Shown here piece by piece: positions 6,622-14,348 of a stretch of DNA of 64,000 nucleotides. A program made the translations under genes and the position numbers. Origin of the DNA: Flavobacterium succinicans (lineage in GTDB: Bacteria; Bacteroidota; Bacteroidia; Flavobacteriales; Flavobacteriaceae). The stretch is from the NCBI RefSeq assembly GCF_001662485.1, contig NZ_JMTM01000035.1:327219-391218 (forward strand), read 5' to 3'. A model generated the notes under the pieces. It had not been told where the DNA came from. It did not search any database and saw only the letters and a program-made list of their open reading frames with translations. How positions within the stretch are numbered: the stretch's first letter is position 1; every line of letters begins with the position of its first letter.

Positions 6622-8994
6622 ATGAAAAGCATTACACTCAAAGAAAGTCCTTTCAAAACGCTCATTTCGTTTCATAAACTCATCGAATCTTTAGAAGAAA
6701 TTGCACAATCCGATGTGGATTACCGTTCCAACTATGCCAAAGCCTTACTAAAAGAAATCGAAGCTTTTCCTCAATTTAGAGACGGAATCGAGGATTTAAG
6801 CCTAATACAAGACAACGAAGCCTTAGTACGCAATTTACTCGCCGACTTGTTTCCTACCGCTTTAACCCACAACGAAATCAAAGCGGTGGCCATTCCTTTT
6901 CAAAATCTGACCTTCAATTATACTGAACGTTTCAAAAAAATACTCCAGCACCAAGGATTTACGCCCGAATTCTCGATAAGAGATGTAGACGATGACCAAT
7001 TGTATATTATGAATTGCGCCTTGATTCTGAATGAATTCTACGGTCAAAAAATCAATTTCAACCAACCTTTGTTTTTTGATATCCAAGACCAAAACGGTAT
7101 TATGAATCATTATCGCATTTTGTACAATGCCGATTTTGTCGAAATCATTCCTACCGAGAAATCCTTGACTTTAACCCAAGAAGAAGTACACGAATTGCTC
7201 GACAATTATGACAACATCGACCTTTGGAAAGCCAAATTCCCTAAAGAAAGCTGGATTCTCAAAGGCTTTGGAATTGTGTCTTTGTATGATGCCACGACCG
7301 AAAGCGCCATTTCGAATTTAAAAAGTAACCTTTTGAAGTCCGAAATCGAAAAGGCTGAATATGTTGATGAATTTGAAACCATTTTCCGTTCCGTGTTTCG
7401 AATTCCTGAGCTTAGAGTGGGATTCATTTTGTACAATCAAGAAGAAAACACCTTTGTCAAACCTCCTTATTCTGATGAGACCTTGTCGAGCTATTTGCTT
7501 TTTAACGAGCAAGAATTGAGTTGTTCCGACTCGCTATTTAGCTGTTGTTTCGAAGAAGCCATCGCAGAAAAAAAATCGCTTATCATTGCTGATGTAGACC
7601 AATATTTACTGCAAACAGAAAATAAGGTCTTGTGCGAACATTTGCTTTCGCAAGGCATCAAAAGTGCCGTGTTTTCGCCTGTCATCAAAAACAATGTGTT
7701 GCTGGGTGTAATTGAACTCGTGGCACCAACGGCTAGAGTGCTCAACAGCCTCAATGCCGAAAAACTCGATTTGATTATTCCTTATTTAGTCGACACTATA
7801 GAACGTCACAATACCGATATTTTGCATCAGGTCGAAGCAGTGATTCAACGTGAGTATACCGCCATTCATCCTAGCGTGTATTGGAAATTCCGTAAAGAAG
7901 CTTATAAATACATTCAAACCAACAGCTTCAACAAAGAGTACATTTTCAAGGAAATTGTCTTCAAAGAAGTCTTTCCGCTTTATGGTCAAATCGACATCAA
8001 AGGCTCCTCCGTTCACCGTAACGAGGTCGTCAAAGAAGATTTGAAAAACCAATTAAAAACGTTGTTGGATATTTTTTCGAACCAAAAATCCAATCAGCAT
8101 TTGTTGTTGCTCGAGCAACGCCAATTCGAATTGCAGTCGTTCTACAACGAACTCGACGCACCGCTCAAAGCCGACTCAGAGCAGCTGATTCAGAATTACA
8201 TCGAAAACGAAATTCACCCCATTTTGAGAAACACCAAAATGGATTTTGATACCGAAAAAGTAGAAAATAGTTACTTTGCGAGTTTGGACCCAAAAACGGG
8301 ATTGTTTTACCACGCCCGCAAAAAGTTCGATAACGCCATGTCGATTATCAACAAAAAACTGGCTGCTGTCCTCGACAAAAAACAAGTCGAAGCACAGCAA
8401 ATTTACCCGCATTACTACGAACGCTTCAAAACCGACGGCGTAGAACACAACCTGTACATTGGCACCAGCATTGCGCCCACCCGAAGTTTCGATATGATGT
8501 ATTTGCACAATTTGCGCCTTTGGCAATTGCAAACCCTTTGCGAAATGGAGTTGGAACACCACCAGCTCAAAGCCACTTTGCCGTATGAGCTCGACGTCAC
8601 CTCGCTGATTTTGGTGTTTAGTTCCCCGCTTTCGATTCGTTTTCGCATGGACGAAAAACGTTTTGATGTAGACGGCACCTACAATGCCCGTTACGAAGTG
8701 GTCAAAAAACGCATCGACAAAGCCAACATCAAAGGCACCCAAGAGCGCATCACCCAAAAAGAAAAAATTACCATAGTGTACTCGCACAACAACGAAGAGC
8801 AAGAATACCTCAAATACATCAAGTACCTACAATTCAAGAACATCCTTGAGCCCACCGTAGAGCAATTCGAAATCGAGGATTTACAAGGCGTTTCGGGTTT
8901 GCGCGCCCTACGTGTCAAGGTCAAAAACACCACCGAGAGCGACACTCCCACCAAAACCTATTCCTACCAAGAGCTCCTCGACGAAATCAAGTAA
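6622..8994 (+). CDS. GAF domain-containing cytoplasmic protein
   Basis: This 790-residue soluble protein corresponds to a large Flavobacteriia protein usually annotated as GAF-domain. The N-terminal 200 residues (FKTLISFHKLIESLEEIA, LVRNLLADLFPTALTHNEIKAVAIPF) are family-specific. A GAF-like alpha/beta region lies around residues 255-390, with EQELSCSDSLF and IKSAVFSPVIKNNVLLGVIELVAP. The C-terminal half is helical and contains FYHARKKFDNAMSIINKKL. There is no kinase, cyclase or HTH module, so its output is unknown. It has its own promoter and no partner gene. The 3' third is visibly richer in G and C than neighbouring genes. Confidence 0.75.
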   Translation: MKSITLKESPFKTLISFHKLIESLEEIAQSDVDYRSNYAKALLKEIEAFPQFRDGIEDLSLIQDNEALVRNLLADLFPTALTHNEIKAVAIPFQNLTFNYTERFKKILQHQGFTPEFSIRDVDDDQLYIMNCALILNEFYGQKINFNQPLFFDIQDQNGIMNHYRILYNADFVEIIPTEKSLTLTQEEVHELLDNYDNIDLWKAKFPKESWILKGFGIVSLYDATTESAISNLKSNLLKSEIEKAEYVDEFETIFRSVFRIPELRVGFILYNQEENTFVKPPYSDETLSSYLLFNEQELSCSDSLFSCCFEEAIAEKKSLIIADVDQYLLQTENKVLCEHLLSQGIKSAVFSPVIKNNVLLGVIELVAPTARVLNSLNAEKLDLIIPYLVDTIERHNTDILHQVEAVIQREYTAIHPSVYWKFRKEAYKYIQTNSFNKEYIFKEIVFKEVFPLYGQIDIKGSSVHRNEVVKEDLKNQLKTLLDIFSNQKSNQHLLLLEQRQFELQSFYNELDAPLKADSEQLIQNYIENEIHPILRNTKMDFDTEKVENSYFASLDPKTGLFYHARKKFDNAMSIINKKLAAVLDKKQVEAQQIYPHYYERFKTDGVEHNLYIGTSIAPTRSFDMMYLHNLRLWQLQTLCEMELEHHQLKATLPYELDVTSLILVFSSPLSIRFRMDEKRFDVDGTYNARYEVVKKRIDKANIKGTQERITQKEKITIVYSHNNEEQEYLKYIKYLQFKNILEPTVEQFEIEDLQGVSGLRALRVKVKNTTESDTPTKTYSYQELLDEIK

Positions 8995-9371
8995 TTTAGG
9001 CAACATACCCATCCCATTTTTATATTTTGGGCATGTCCCCCGCCAGACGTTTGGATTTTTACCACAACCAAAGGTCAAGCGGGCCCGGGCTGTACGCTAT
9101 ATCTCTTGGGGCGAACCCCGCCCCAAGAGGATGCCGCTCCCATCCCTCATGCGAAGGTAGAAGGACGAAATTAGAAGTTAGAAGTTGAAAAAAAACAAAT
9201 AAAAAGAAGCAAAACAGAAGGCTATATTTCAGAAAATATTTATATTTTTTGAAGGAAAAAGGATATATTTGGGTAAAATTAAATTAAAATAAACCTTTGA
9301 TTGTAAAATTATTTTAGTTTTATCTAATAAAGTTTGTGTTAGCAATAAACTCTAATTATGTGACATAATTT
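8995..9371. other. 377-bp intergenic stretch with structured repeat copy 1
   Basis: Positions 9031-9149 hold a GC-rich structured repeat, described separately. Positions 9171-9190 hold a short TTAGAAG direct repeat. The rest to 9371 is AT-rich with no supported gene, marking the entry into the AT-rich stretch that runs to about 12.4 kb. Confidence 0.7.
9087..9148 (+). repeat. Dispersed structured repeat, copy 1
   Basis: The layout is GCTGTACGCTATATC, an 11-bp hairpin (9103-9113 with 9119-9129, loop AACCC), then GGATGCCGCTCCCATCC. The same flanks with a different stem sequence occur at 39543-39602 and, inverted, at 49803-49872. GC-rich sequence from 9031, including the palindrome GGGCATGTCCC, may belong to a longer version of the element. 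Confidence 0.85.
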
Positions 9372-10019
9372 ATGACAACATCGGTTAAATTTCTCATCAA
9401 ATTTGGAAGCGAAGGAAATATTAAAAATCTCTTTGAAAAAGGAGAAATTTTTATGAATACAATCCAAACTTTCAAAAATCTTGACAAAAAAGACATTGGG
9501 GATAAATATGAAGGTAGTGCAAAAATTTTAAATCCAACAGAAAGTAAATTGACATTTAAATTTCCAAATAATCCAATAACTGTAAACCCCATTAAAATGC
9601 AACTTTGGCAAAATCCAAATGAACATATTGGAAATATTTATTCAACTTATGCAGTTTCAGACCAACTAGTGAAACACAAAAGAACCCATAGAATTGACCC
9701 GAGAATGCAAATTTTTGGTTCTCACTGTGTAATAATTAAAGATGTAAAAGGATTTTTAGAAGGAATTTTCAATAAACTCGAAGAACAAAATATTAGTTAT
9801 TCGCATAACTTAGTAACATATTATGATTATAGTAAACTTAATCATAAAATAACTCTATTTGCTAAATCTCATTTATTGAGTTATCAAAAAGAACATAGAA
9901 TTGTAGCAAAAACAGAGACGGATTTACCTTTAAAGTTTGAAATTGGCTCAATTGAAAATTATTCTGAAATTTACACTACAAAAGATTTTATTAAAGGAGC
10001 TGTTGTGCAGAGAATATAA
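9372..10019 (+). CDS. Orphan protein, possibly DUF2971-like
   Basis: The 215-residue soluble protein opens VKFLIKFGSEGNIKNLFEKGEIFMNTIQTF, similar in shape to the DUF2971 pattern where a strand-helix unit with LxxGxIYxxxxxxF begins the fold. Near its end SYQKEHRIVAKT and FEIGSIENYSEIY resemble the family's ExEWR region followed by a calculated-position strand. DUF2971 proteins are uncharacterised and often sit in accessory islands. Base composition is very AT-rich compared with genes before 9 kb, which fits transfer. The family link is inference from a weak pattern; a gene of unknown function is the safe call. Confidence 0.6.
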   Translation: MTTSVKFLIKFGSEGNIKNLFEKGEIFMNTIQTFKNLDKKDIGDKYEGSAKILNPTESKLTFKFPNNPITVNPIKMQLWQNPNEHIGNIYSTYAVSDQLVKHKRTHRIDPRMQIFGSHCVIIKDVKGFLEGIFNKLEEQNISYSHNLVTYYDYSKLNHKITLFAKSHLLSYQKEHRIVAKTETDLPLKFEIGSIENYSEIYTTKDFIKGAVVQRI

Positions 10020-10196
10020 TTATTGTACTCAACATAAAACAATCGATTTATGCATATGCCTTAATGGAAAATTTGTTTGTATTTGAAAGTTTCGGCATAT
10101 CCGAAAATTAAAGCTAATTTAATCTCAAGCCGCGTGTAATGTATGAACGTTATAAGCTAGTTAATCACCAATACACTTCCCAACTAACAAAAAAAA

Positions 10197-10712
10197 ATGA
10201 AAAAAGATATTATATTTCGTCAAAATCCAAACATAGATTTTTTATTCGGGTATTTTGGAGACTTAGATGTTCCAACAAAACAGGATACATATCAGCCAAT
10301 CGATGTTGTTGGAGTAGATGAAAACGGTGTTGAAAATCTACTTCGCAATTTTTACGTTAAAAGGCCAAACTCTAATTCTGTAAATGCTTTCAAAGAATAC
10401 TTACACTCAATAGCAAAGCAGAAATTTAATGACGACAACATAATAAAAATGCCGCATAACGTTCAAGTTCACTTATCAATTTCAGTGCGAGAAGAACGGT
10501 ACCATGAAGTTGACGTTGACAATTTAGCAAAAACTGTACTTGATTCCTTAAAAACTATTGCTTTTGATGACGATTGCCAAGTTTCTTCTTTGATAGTTCA
10601 AAAACATGTTCATCCGATGAAAACAAGTGGGATTATGATAGCTATAACTAAAATAACTGATAAACGAAAAGGATTGCAATTTGAAAAAATGGGAAACCTA
10701 ACCAGCTCATAA
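10197..10712 (+). CDS. RusA-like Holliday junction resolvase/endonuclease
   Basis: The 171-residue protein contains EVDVDNLAKTVLDSLKTIAFDDDCQV, which carries the RusA family acidic motif DxDNLxK...D(S/A)L and the following DDxQV. These aspartates bind the metal in RusA enzymes, which resolve four-way DNA junctions. RusA is usually phage-borne; here it lies alone in an AT-rich stretch without other phage genes, and its N-terminal 90 residues are longer than the classic 120-residue enzyme. The family call is good; the substrate is unknown. Confidence 0.8.
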   Translation: MKKDIIFRQNPNIDFLFGYFGDLDVPTKQDTYQPIDVVGVDENGVENLLRNFYVKRPNSNSVNAFKEYLHSIAKQKFNDDNIIKMPHNVQVHLSISVREERYHEVDVDNLAKTVLDSLKTIAFDDDCQVSSLIVQKHVHPMKTSGIMIAITKITDKRKGLQFEKMGNLTSS

Positions 10713-10773
10713 TAACTACTACAGATTTGGATAATAGCCCGCTCCCCAAAGTCTAACAAATTCATCACACGCA

Positions 10774-10799
10774 CTCTGCGAATGTCTCCGACTTCGCAG
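10774..10799 (+). repeat. Cassette-boundary-like motif with hairpin, copy A
   Basis: CTCTGCGAATGTCTCC at 10774-10789 is 15/16 identical to 11197-11212. CTGCGAA (10776-10782) can pair with TTCGCAG (10793-10799). It lies downstream of the RusA-like gene next to GTCTAACAAA. Confidence 0.6.
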
Positions 10800-10863
10800 T
10801 ATTGTAGTTTCAGATTTTTTTGAGTACTTTAACCTAACAAAATAGCACCTTAACTAGTAAAAA

Positions 10864-11172
10864 ATGATTGGAATAGCCATCCTTTTTATAATTTTCGGCT
10901 TCTTAATTAAATACGGAAAAATGTATTTTTTAATTGCGGGCTATAACACTATGTCAAAAGAAGAAAAAGAAAAGATTGACATCAAAGGAATTGCCACTTT
11001 ATTTAGAAATGTGCTGTTTGGAATGGCTTTAACAATTATAGCTGGGTATTTCGTTGCAAAAAGCTTTGAAAATTCAACTATTGAAAGCATTGCGTTTTTT
11101 GCTGCAATTGTAATCGGTGTACCTTATTTATTGATGGCCTCAAATTCAAAAAAGTATAAAATTCGTTCCTAA
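10864..11172 (+). CDS. DUF3784 family small membrane protein
   Basis: The 102-residue protein has three hydrophobic helices and the family signature YFLIAGYNTMSKEEKEKIDIKG between the first and second. DUF3784 members are small inner-membrane proteins of unknown function common in Bacteroidota and Firmicutes. It stands alone between two copies of the CTCTGCrAATGTCTCC motif, as if carried in a cassette (inference). Confidence 0.85.
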   Translation: MIGIAILFIIFGFLIKYGKMYFLIAGYNTMSKEEKEKIDIKGIATLFRNVLFGMALTIIAGYFVAKSFENSTIESIAFFAAIVIGVPYLLMASNSKKYKIRS

Positions 11173-11196
11173 AGATTAGCTATTTCGGTACTCCCG

Positions 11197-11212
11197 CTCT
11201 GCAAATGTCTCC
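11197..11212 (+). repeat. Cassette-boundary-like motif, copy B
   Basis: CTCTGCAAATGTCTCC, one mismatch from copy A at 10774-10789. It follows the DUF3784 gene, and a TATAGTTT word follows it where copy A has TGTAGTTT. Confidence 0.55.
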
Positions 11213-11235
11213 CTATAGTTTAAAAACAGACCATT

Positions 11236-12171
11236 ATGAATAGACTTATTATATTTTTTTTGACTTTTTCTCTATGCTCTATTACTTGTAATGCACAGAA
11301 AGTATCTATACCAAAAATGGAGAAAGTCTTTCTTGACCAAACCGATAAATCAAAAAGTTGTTACACAATAATTTATCCGCCAAAACTTCCATGGAGAGGA
11401 TATATTTTTCTAATGCCGGGTTTTGGTGAGACAGCAGAAAACGTATTACAACAAACTGACTTACCCAAGCAATTAGCATTAAACGGCATTCTAACAATTA
11501 TTCCCACCTTCCAAGACGGAGTTTTATCTTTTGGTGTAGACCGCTTAAGCCAACAAACTTTTGACAAAATTATTAAGGATGTAACCTCTAAACATAAACT
11601 TATTGACCAAAAATATTTTGTTGGTGGATTTTCAATCGGTGGTAGTTGTGCCATTAAATATGCTGAAAACGCAGCAATTAAACCAACAGCCATTTTTGCC
11701 ATTGACCCACCACTCGACTTTGAGAGATTTTACAATTCCGCAAAAAGAGATATCCGCCTTTCAAAAGACAACGAAGCCAATCAAGAGAATGTGTATATGA
11801 TAGACAGACTTGAAAAAGAAACTGGCGGGAGTCCAACAACAGCCCTCAACGAGTATTACACTATTTCGCCTTACTCCTTTTCAGACACAACTCAAACGGC
11901 AATTAAACAATTGATAAAAATGCCTTTGAGAATTTACACAGAACCTGACATAAATTGGTGGTTGAAAGAACGAGGTTTGGACTTTACGAATATGAATGCA
12001 GCAGAATGTTCCGCTATGATAAATGAACTAAATAGACTTGGAAATCAAAGTGCAGCATTAATAACAACACAAAATAAAGGCTATAGAAAACCTAACAATA
12101 AAAGACATCCACATTCTTGGAGTATTGTGGATAATGAGAAATTAATAAAATGGTTGCTACAACAAAAATAA
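11236..12171 (+). CDS. Exported alpha/beta hydrolase
   Basis: The 311-residue protein has a signal peptide ending near CNAQ and an alpha/beta hydrolase core: GYIFLMPGFGETAENV (oxyanion-hole region), FVGGFSIGGSCAIKYAE with the nucleophile serine in GxSxG, and a late histidine in KRHPHSWSIVDNEKLIKWLL. Substrate cannot be deduced; esterase or peptidase activity is possible. It is the last member of the AT-rich run of single genes and has no evident partner. Confidence 0.78.
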   Translation: MNRLIIFFLTFSLCSITCNAQKVSIPKMEKVFLDQTDKSKSCYTIIYPPKLPWRGYIFLMPGFGETAENVLQQTDLPKQLALNGILTIIPTFQDGVLSFGVDRLSQQTFDKIIKDVTSKHKLIDQKYFVGGFSIGGSCAIKYAENAAIKPTAIFAIDPPLDFERFYNSAKRDIRLSKDNEANQENVYMIDRLEKETGGSPTTALNEYYTISPYSFSDTTQTAIKQLIKMPLRIYTEPDINWWLKERGLDFTNMNAAECSAMINELNRLGNQSAALITTQNKGYRKPNNKRHPHSWSIVDNEKLIKWLLQQK

Positions 12172-12344
12172 CCCACTTAGCAAATAGCTCCGCCTTCTCT
12201 ATATTTCAATTTCGTTTGGCAATCCGTGCAAGTATCAAAATCTTCGAATTTGTTTCGCTATAGATTGTTGAATACCGTTGTCTTTTAAACTATTACCTTT
12301 ATAAATTACGAATGCCTACACGCAAAAAGTCGGAATATTTTTAT

Positions 12345-12352
12345 TAGTTTTG
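12345..12352 (+). promoter_or_regulatory. -7 box (TAGTTTTG)
   Basis: Matches TAnnTTTG 23 bp before the ATG at 12375. No convincing -33 TTG at 17 to 23 bp. Confidence 0.5.
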
Positions 12353-12374
12353 CCTCTCACAAAAACTTTATAAA

Positions 12375-13112
12375 ATGAAAAATATCCTTTTTCCCCTTGT
12401 AACTATAGCCTCTGTATTGTTTTTCTCTTGCAGTAAAAGCGATGATGAAACTATAGTCCCAACAACAGCAGCTATTTCCGGCTCGGTCATTCTTTACGAT
12501 GAAGCAACAACGCTATTGGACAAATCGAATATGAATGTAAAGGTTGTTGGAACGACTCCTTTGATTCAAACTACTACAAACGCTGAAGGAAAGTTTGTAC
12601 TACCGGAAGTGCCTTTTGGTACCTACACCTTAGAATACTCAAAATCGGGATTTGGAACTTTTAAAAAAATTGGAGTGGTACACGGAACCAACGGGCAAGC
12701 TACAGTTATTAGTCCTATTCCCTCTTTAGGGCAGCAATCTACTACAACAGTAACGGATGTATCAGCCGCTGTTTCGAACAATCAAGTAAAGTTATTGATT
12801 ACCACAAACCCAGCAGGAAATACAGGCAACCGTCGCTATGTGCGATACTTTTTATCTACCAATGCTCAAGTAAGTGCCACCAATTACACCTATTTTTCGG
12901 CTGTTTTTGTATCACAAATTAACCCTTTTGAAAAAACCATCACTCAAAGCGAATTACTTTCAGCAGGCTTTACATCGGGTCAACAAGTTTATGTGAGAGC
13001 CTACGGGGATTCGTTTTGGGACAATGCCTATGATGACTCCACTAATGGCAAAAGAATATTTCCAAATCTAAATGGTACTACTGTAACCGCCACTTCATTT
13101 GTGGTTCCGTAA
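12375..13112 (+). CDS. Lipoprotein with carboxypeptidase-regulatory-like (CarbopepD_reg) domain
   Basis: The 245-residue protein has a lipobox (ASVLFFSCSKSDDE), then a beta-sandwich of the carboxypeptidase regulatory type with AISGSVILYDEATTLL, VKVVGTTPLIQTTTNAEGKFVLPEVPFGTYTLEYSKSGF. The C-terminal half is another beta-rich domain with RRYVRYFLSTNAQVSATNYTYFSAVF. SKSDDE after the lipid cysteine resembles the acidic export signal of surface lipoproteins in Flavobacteria, so it may face outward (inference). Ligand unknown. Confidence 0.72.
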   Translation: MKNILFPLVTIASVLFFSCSKSDDETIVPTTAAISGSVILYDEATTLLDKSNMNVKVVGTTPLIQTTTNAEGKFVLPEVPFGTYTLEYSKSGFGTFKKIGVVHGTNGQATVISPIPSLGQQSTTTVTDVSAAVSNNQVKLLITTNPAGNTGNRRYVRYFLSTNAQVSATNYTYFSAVFVSQINPFEKTITQSELLSAGFTSGQQVYVRAYGDSFWDNAYDDSTNGKRIFPNLNGTTVTATSFVVP

Positions 13113-13132
13113 ACTTGAAAATTCTGAAAATA

Positions 13133-14323
13133 TTACTCCCCCGACAGTTTAAAAGCGATCACAAAAGCGATTACCGAAGCCACAATCCCAAACATAAACA
13201 GATTATAAGCCACACGAAGCAAGCGATATTTACGCTCCAAGACAATGCCCAAAAAGTATAAATCTTTGATCATCGTGTTGTAAATATAATCACGGTCTTT
13301 GATCATTTCGTTCATCGCCCATTGGTATTCGTCGAGGGGCATTTTGTAAAAGTTACCAAAAAACAAGAGGTTTACTTTTTGCTCTTCGATGTCTTGTCGG
13401 GAGAAAAAGCCTTTGGTTACTTTGGGACGCGTCGAAAGAATCGCAAAAATAATCGTCGTTACACTAGAGACAATCATAAAGAAAGTCGGCATCATTAAAT
13501 GCGCGTATTTGGGATTGTCTAACTTCGGAATAATCGTAGACAACGCAATAGAAATGATAATAGCATTTACGGATAACAAGATATTCGCTTTGCTATCAGC
13601 GATGCCACTCAATCGGGTGTGATTGCCCAAGGTAACTCTAAAAACCGTATCAATGCCACGATCGGGTTTGTCGGGCTTGTCTTCTTTGGGCGTATTGGCT
13701 TTCTTTTTCTCCTTTTTGCCTTTTTTATCTTCTTTGGTGTTAATTATTTTTTGCAAAGCGATACAGTTTTTATCTTTTAAGGGTTGCCAGTTCGTCTTGG
13801 CATAATCGGTATAAAATTGGTGAATGTTGACCATAAAATCAAAATTAACCAAAGCCCATTCTTTGTCAGAATAAGTTACCTTTTCGGTTGTCTCCCATTC
13901 CTTACGGAGTTTTTCACAGCTGAACAAATAATCAGAACCAAACAGATGAAAATAATCGGCATCTTTTATAACCTTTTCTGAAAGTGTTTTCGGAACATAA
14001 TGTTTTTCAGTAGCTTTGATAAACCCACATACTTTATCAATAAAATCAGAAGTTGCGCCATTTTCCTTTAAAAAAACTGTGGCAAAATTACAACTACAAA
14101 CTTCATGATTTTTACAGCTGGTAATAAAACCTGTATCATGAAACCAAGCGGCAATAAGTAGGGCCTCACGCTCTTCACCTTCTACTTTTTCTTCTTGACA
14201 CAAAGTAGTAACTGCGGCTACCACGCCTTGGGTATGCGTTAAATTGTGATAGGTATATTCGCTAGAAAGTTTATCTTTGAGCAAAGAAGTGACAAAATCT
14301 TGAGCTTTAGCAATCAGGATCAT
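13133..14323 (-). CDS. HD-domain protein with C-terminal Pycsar-effector-type membrane module (PycTM)
   Basis: The 396-residue protein starts at ATG 14323; a TTG two codons upstream is less likely. Residues 22-130 form an HD phosphohydrolase domain with H26, H30, the pair H62-D63 in AAWFHDTGF, and D121/D123 in KDADYFHLFG. A charged KKGKKEKKK linker leads to a membrane module: GNHTRLSGIADSKANILLSVNAIIISIALS, a second helix pair, and a final helix. This module matches the Pycsar-system effector family. No pyrimidine cyclase gene is adjacent, so a classical Pycsar operon is not present. It is divergent from the fused phosphoesterase gene, with starts about 25 bp apart. Confidence 0.8.
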   Translation of the reverse strand: MILIAKAQDFVTSLLKDKLSSEYTYHNLTHTQGVVAAVTTLCQEEKVEGEEREALLIAAWFHDTGFITSCKNHEVCSCNFATVFLKENGATSDFIDKVCGFIKATEKHYVPKTLSEKVIKDADYFHLFGSDYLFSCEKLRKEWETTEKVTYSDKEWALVNFDFMVNIHQFYTDYAKTNWQPLKDKNCIALQKIINTKEDKKGKKEKKKANTPKEDKPDKPDRGIDTVFRVTLGNHTRLSGIADSKANILLSVNAIIISIALSTIIPKLDNPKYAHLMMPTFFMIVSSVTTIIFAILSTRPKVTKGFFSRQDIEEQKVNLLFFGNFYKMPLDEYQWAMNEMIKDRDYIYNTMIKDLYFLGIVLERKYRLLRVAYNLFMFGIVASVIAFVIAFKLSGE

Positions 14324-14348
14324 AAACAAATTTTTATACGACTAAATT

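Noticed and set aside
8176..8802. 208-codon minus-strand open frame inside the GAF protein gene
   Set aside because: It arises from codon bias of the overlapping gene; it has no family match and no promoter.
10197..10712. Prophage remnant around the RusA-like gene
   Set aside because: No capsid, terminase, portal, integrase or lysis gene is near; a RusA-like gene alone is not enough.
9160..12371. Integron with attC sites
   Set aside because: No integrase gene, and the gap motifs do not show a full set of attC core sites. Kept only as a cassette-like observation.
13133..14323. A complete Pycsar defence system
   Set aside because: Only the effector-type module is present; no pyrimidine cyclase gene lies within the neighbouring 10 kb.
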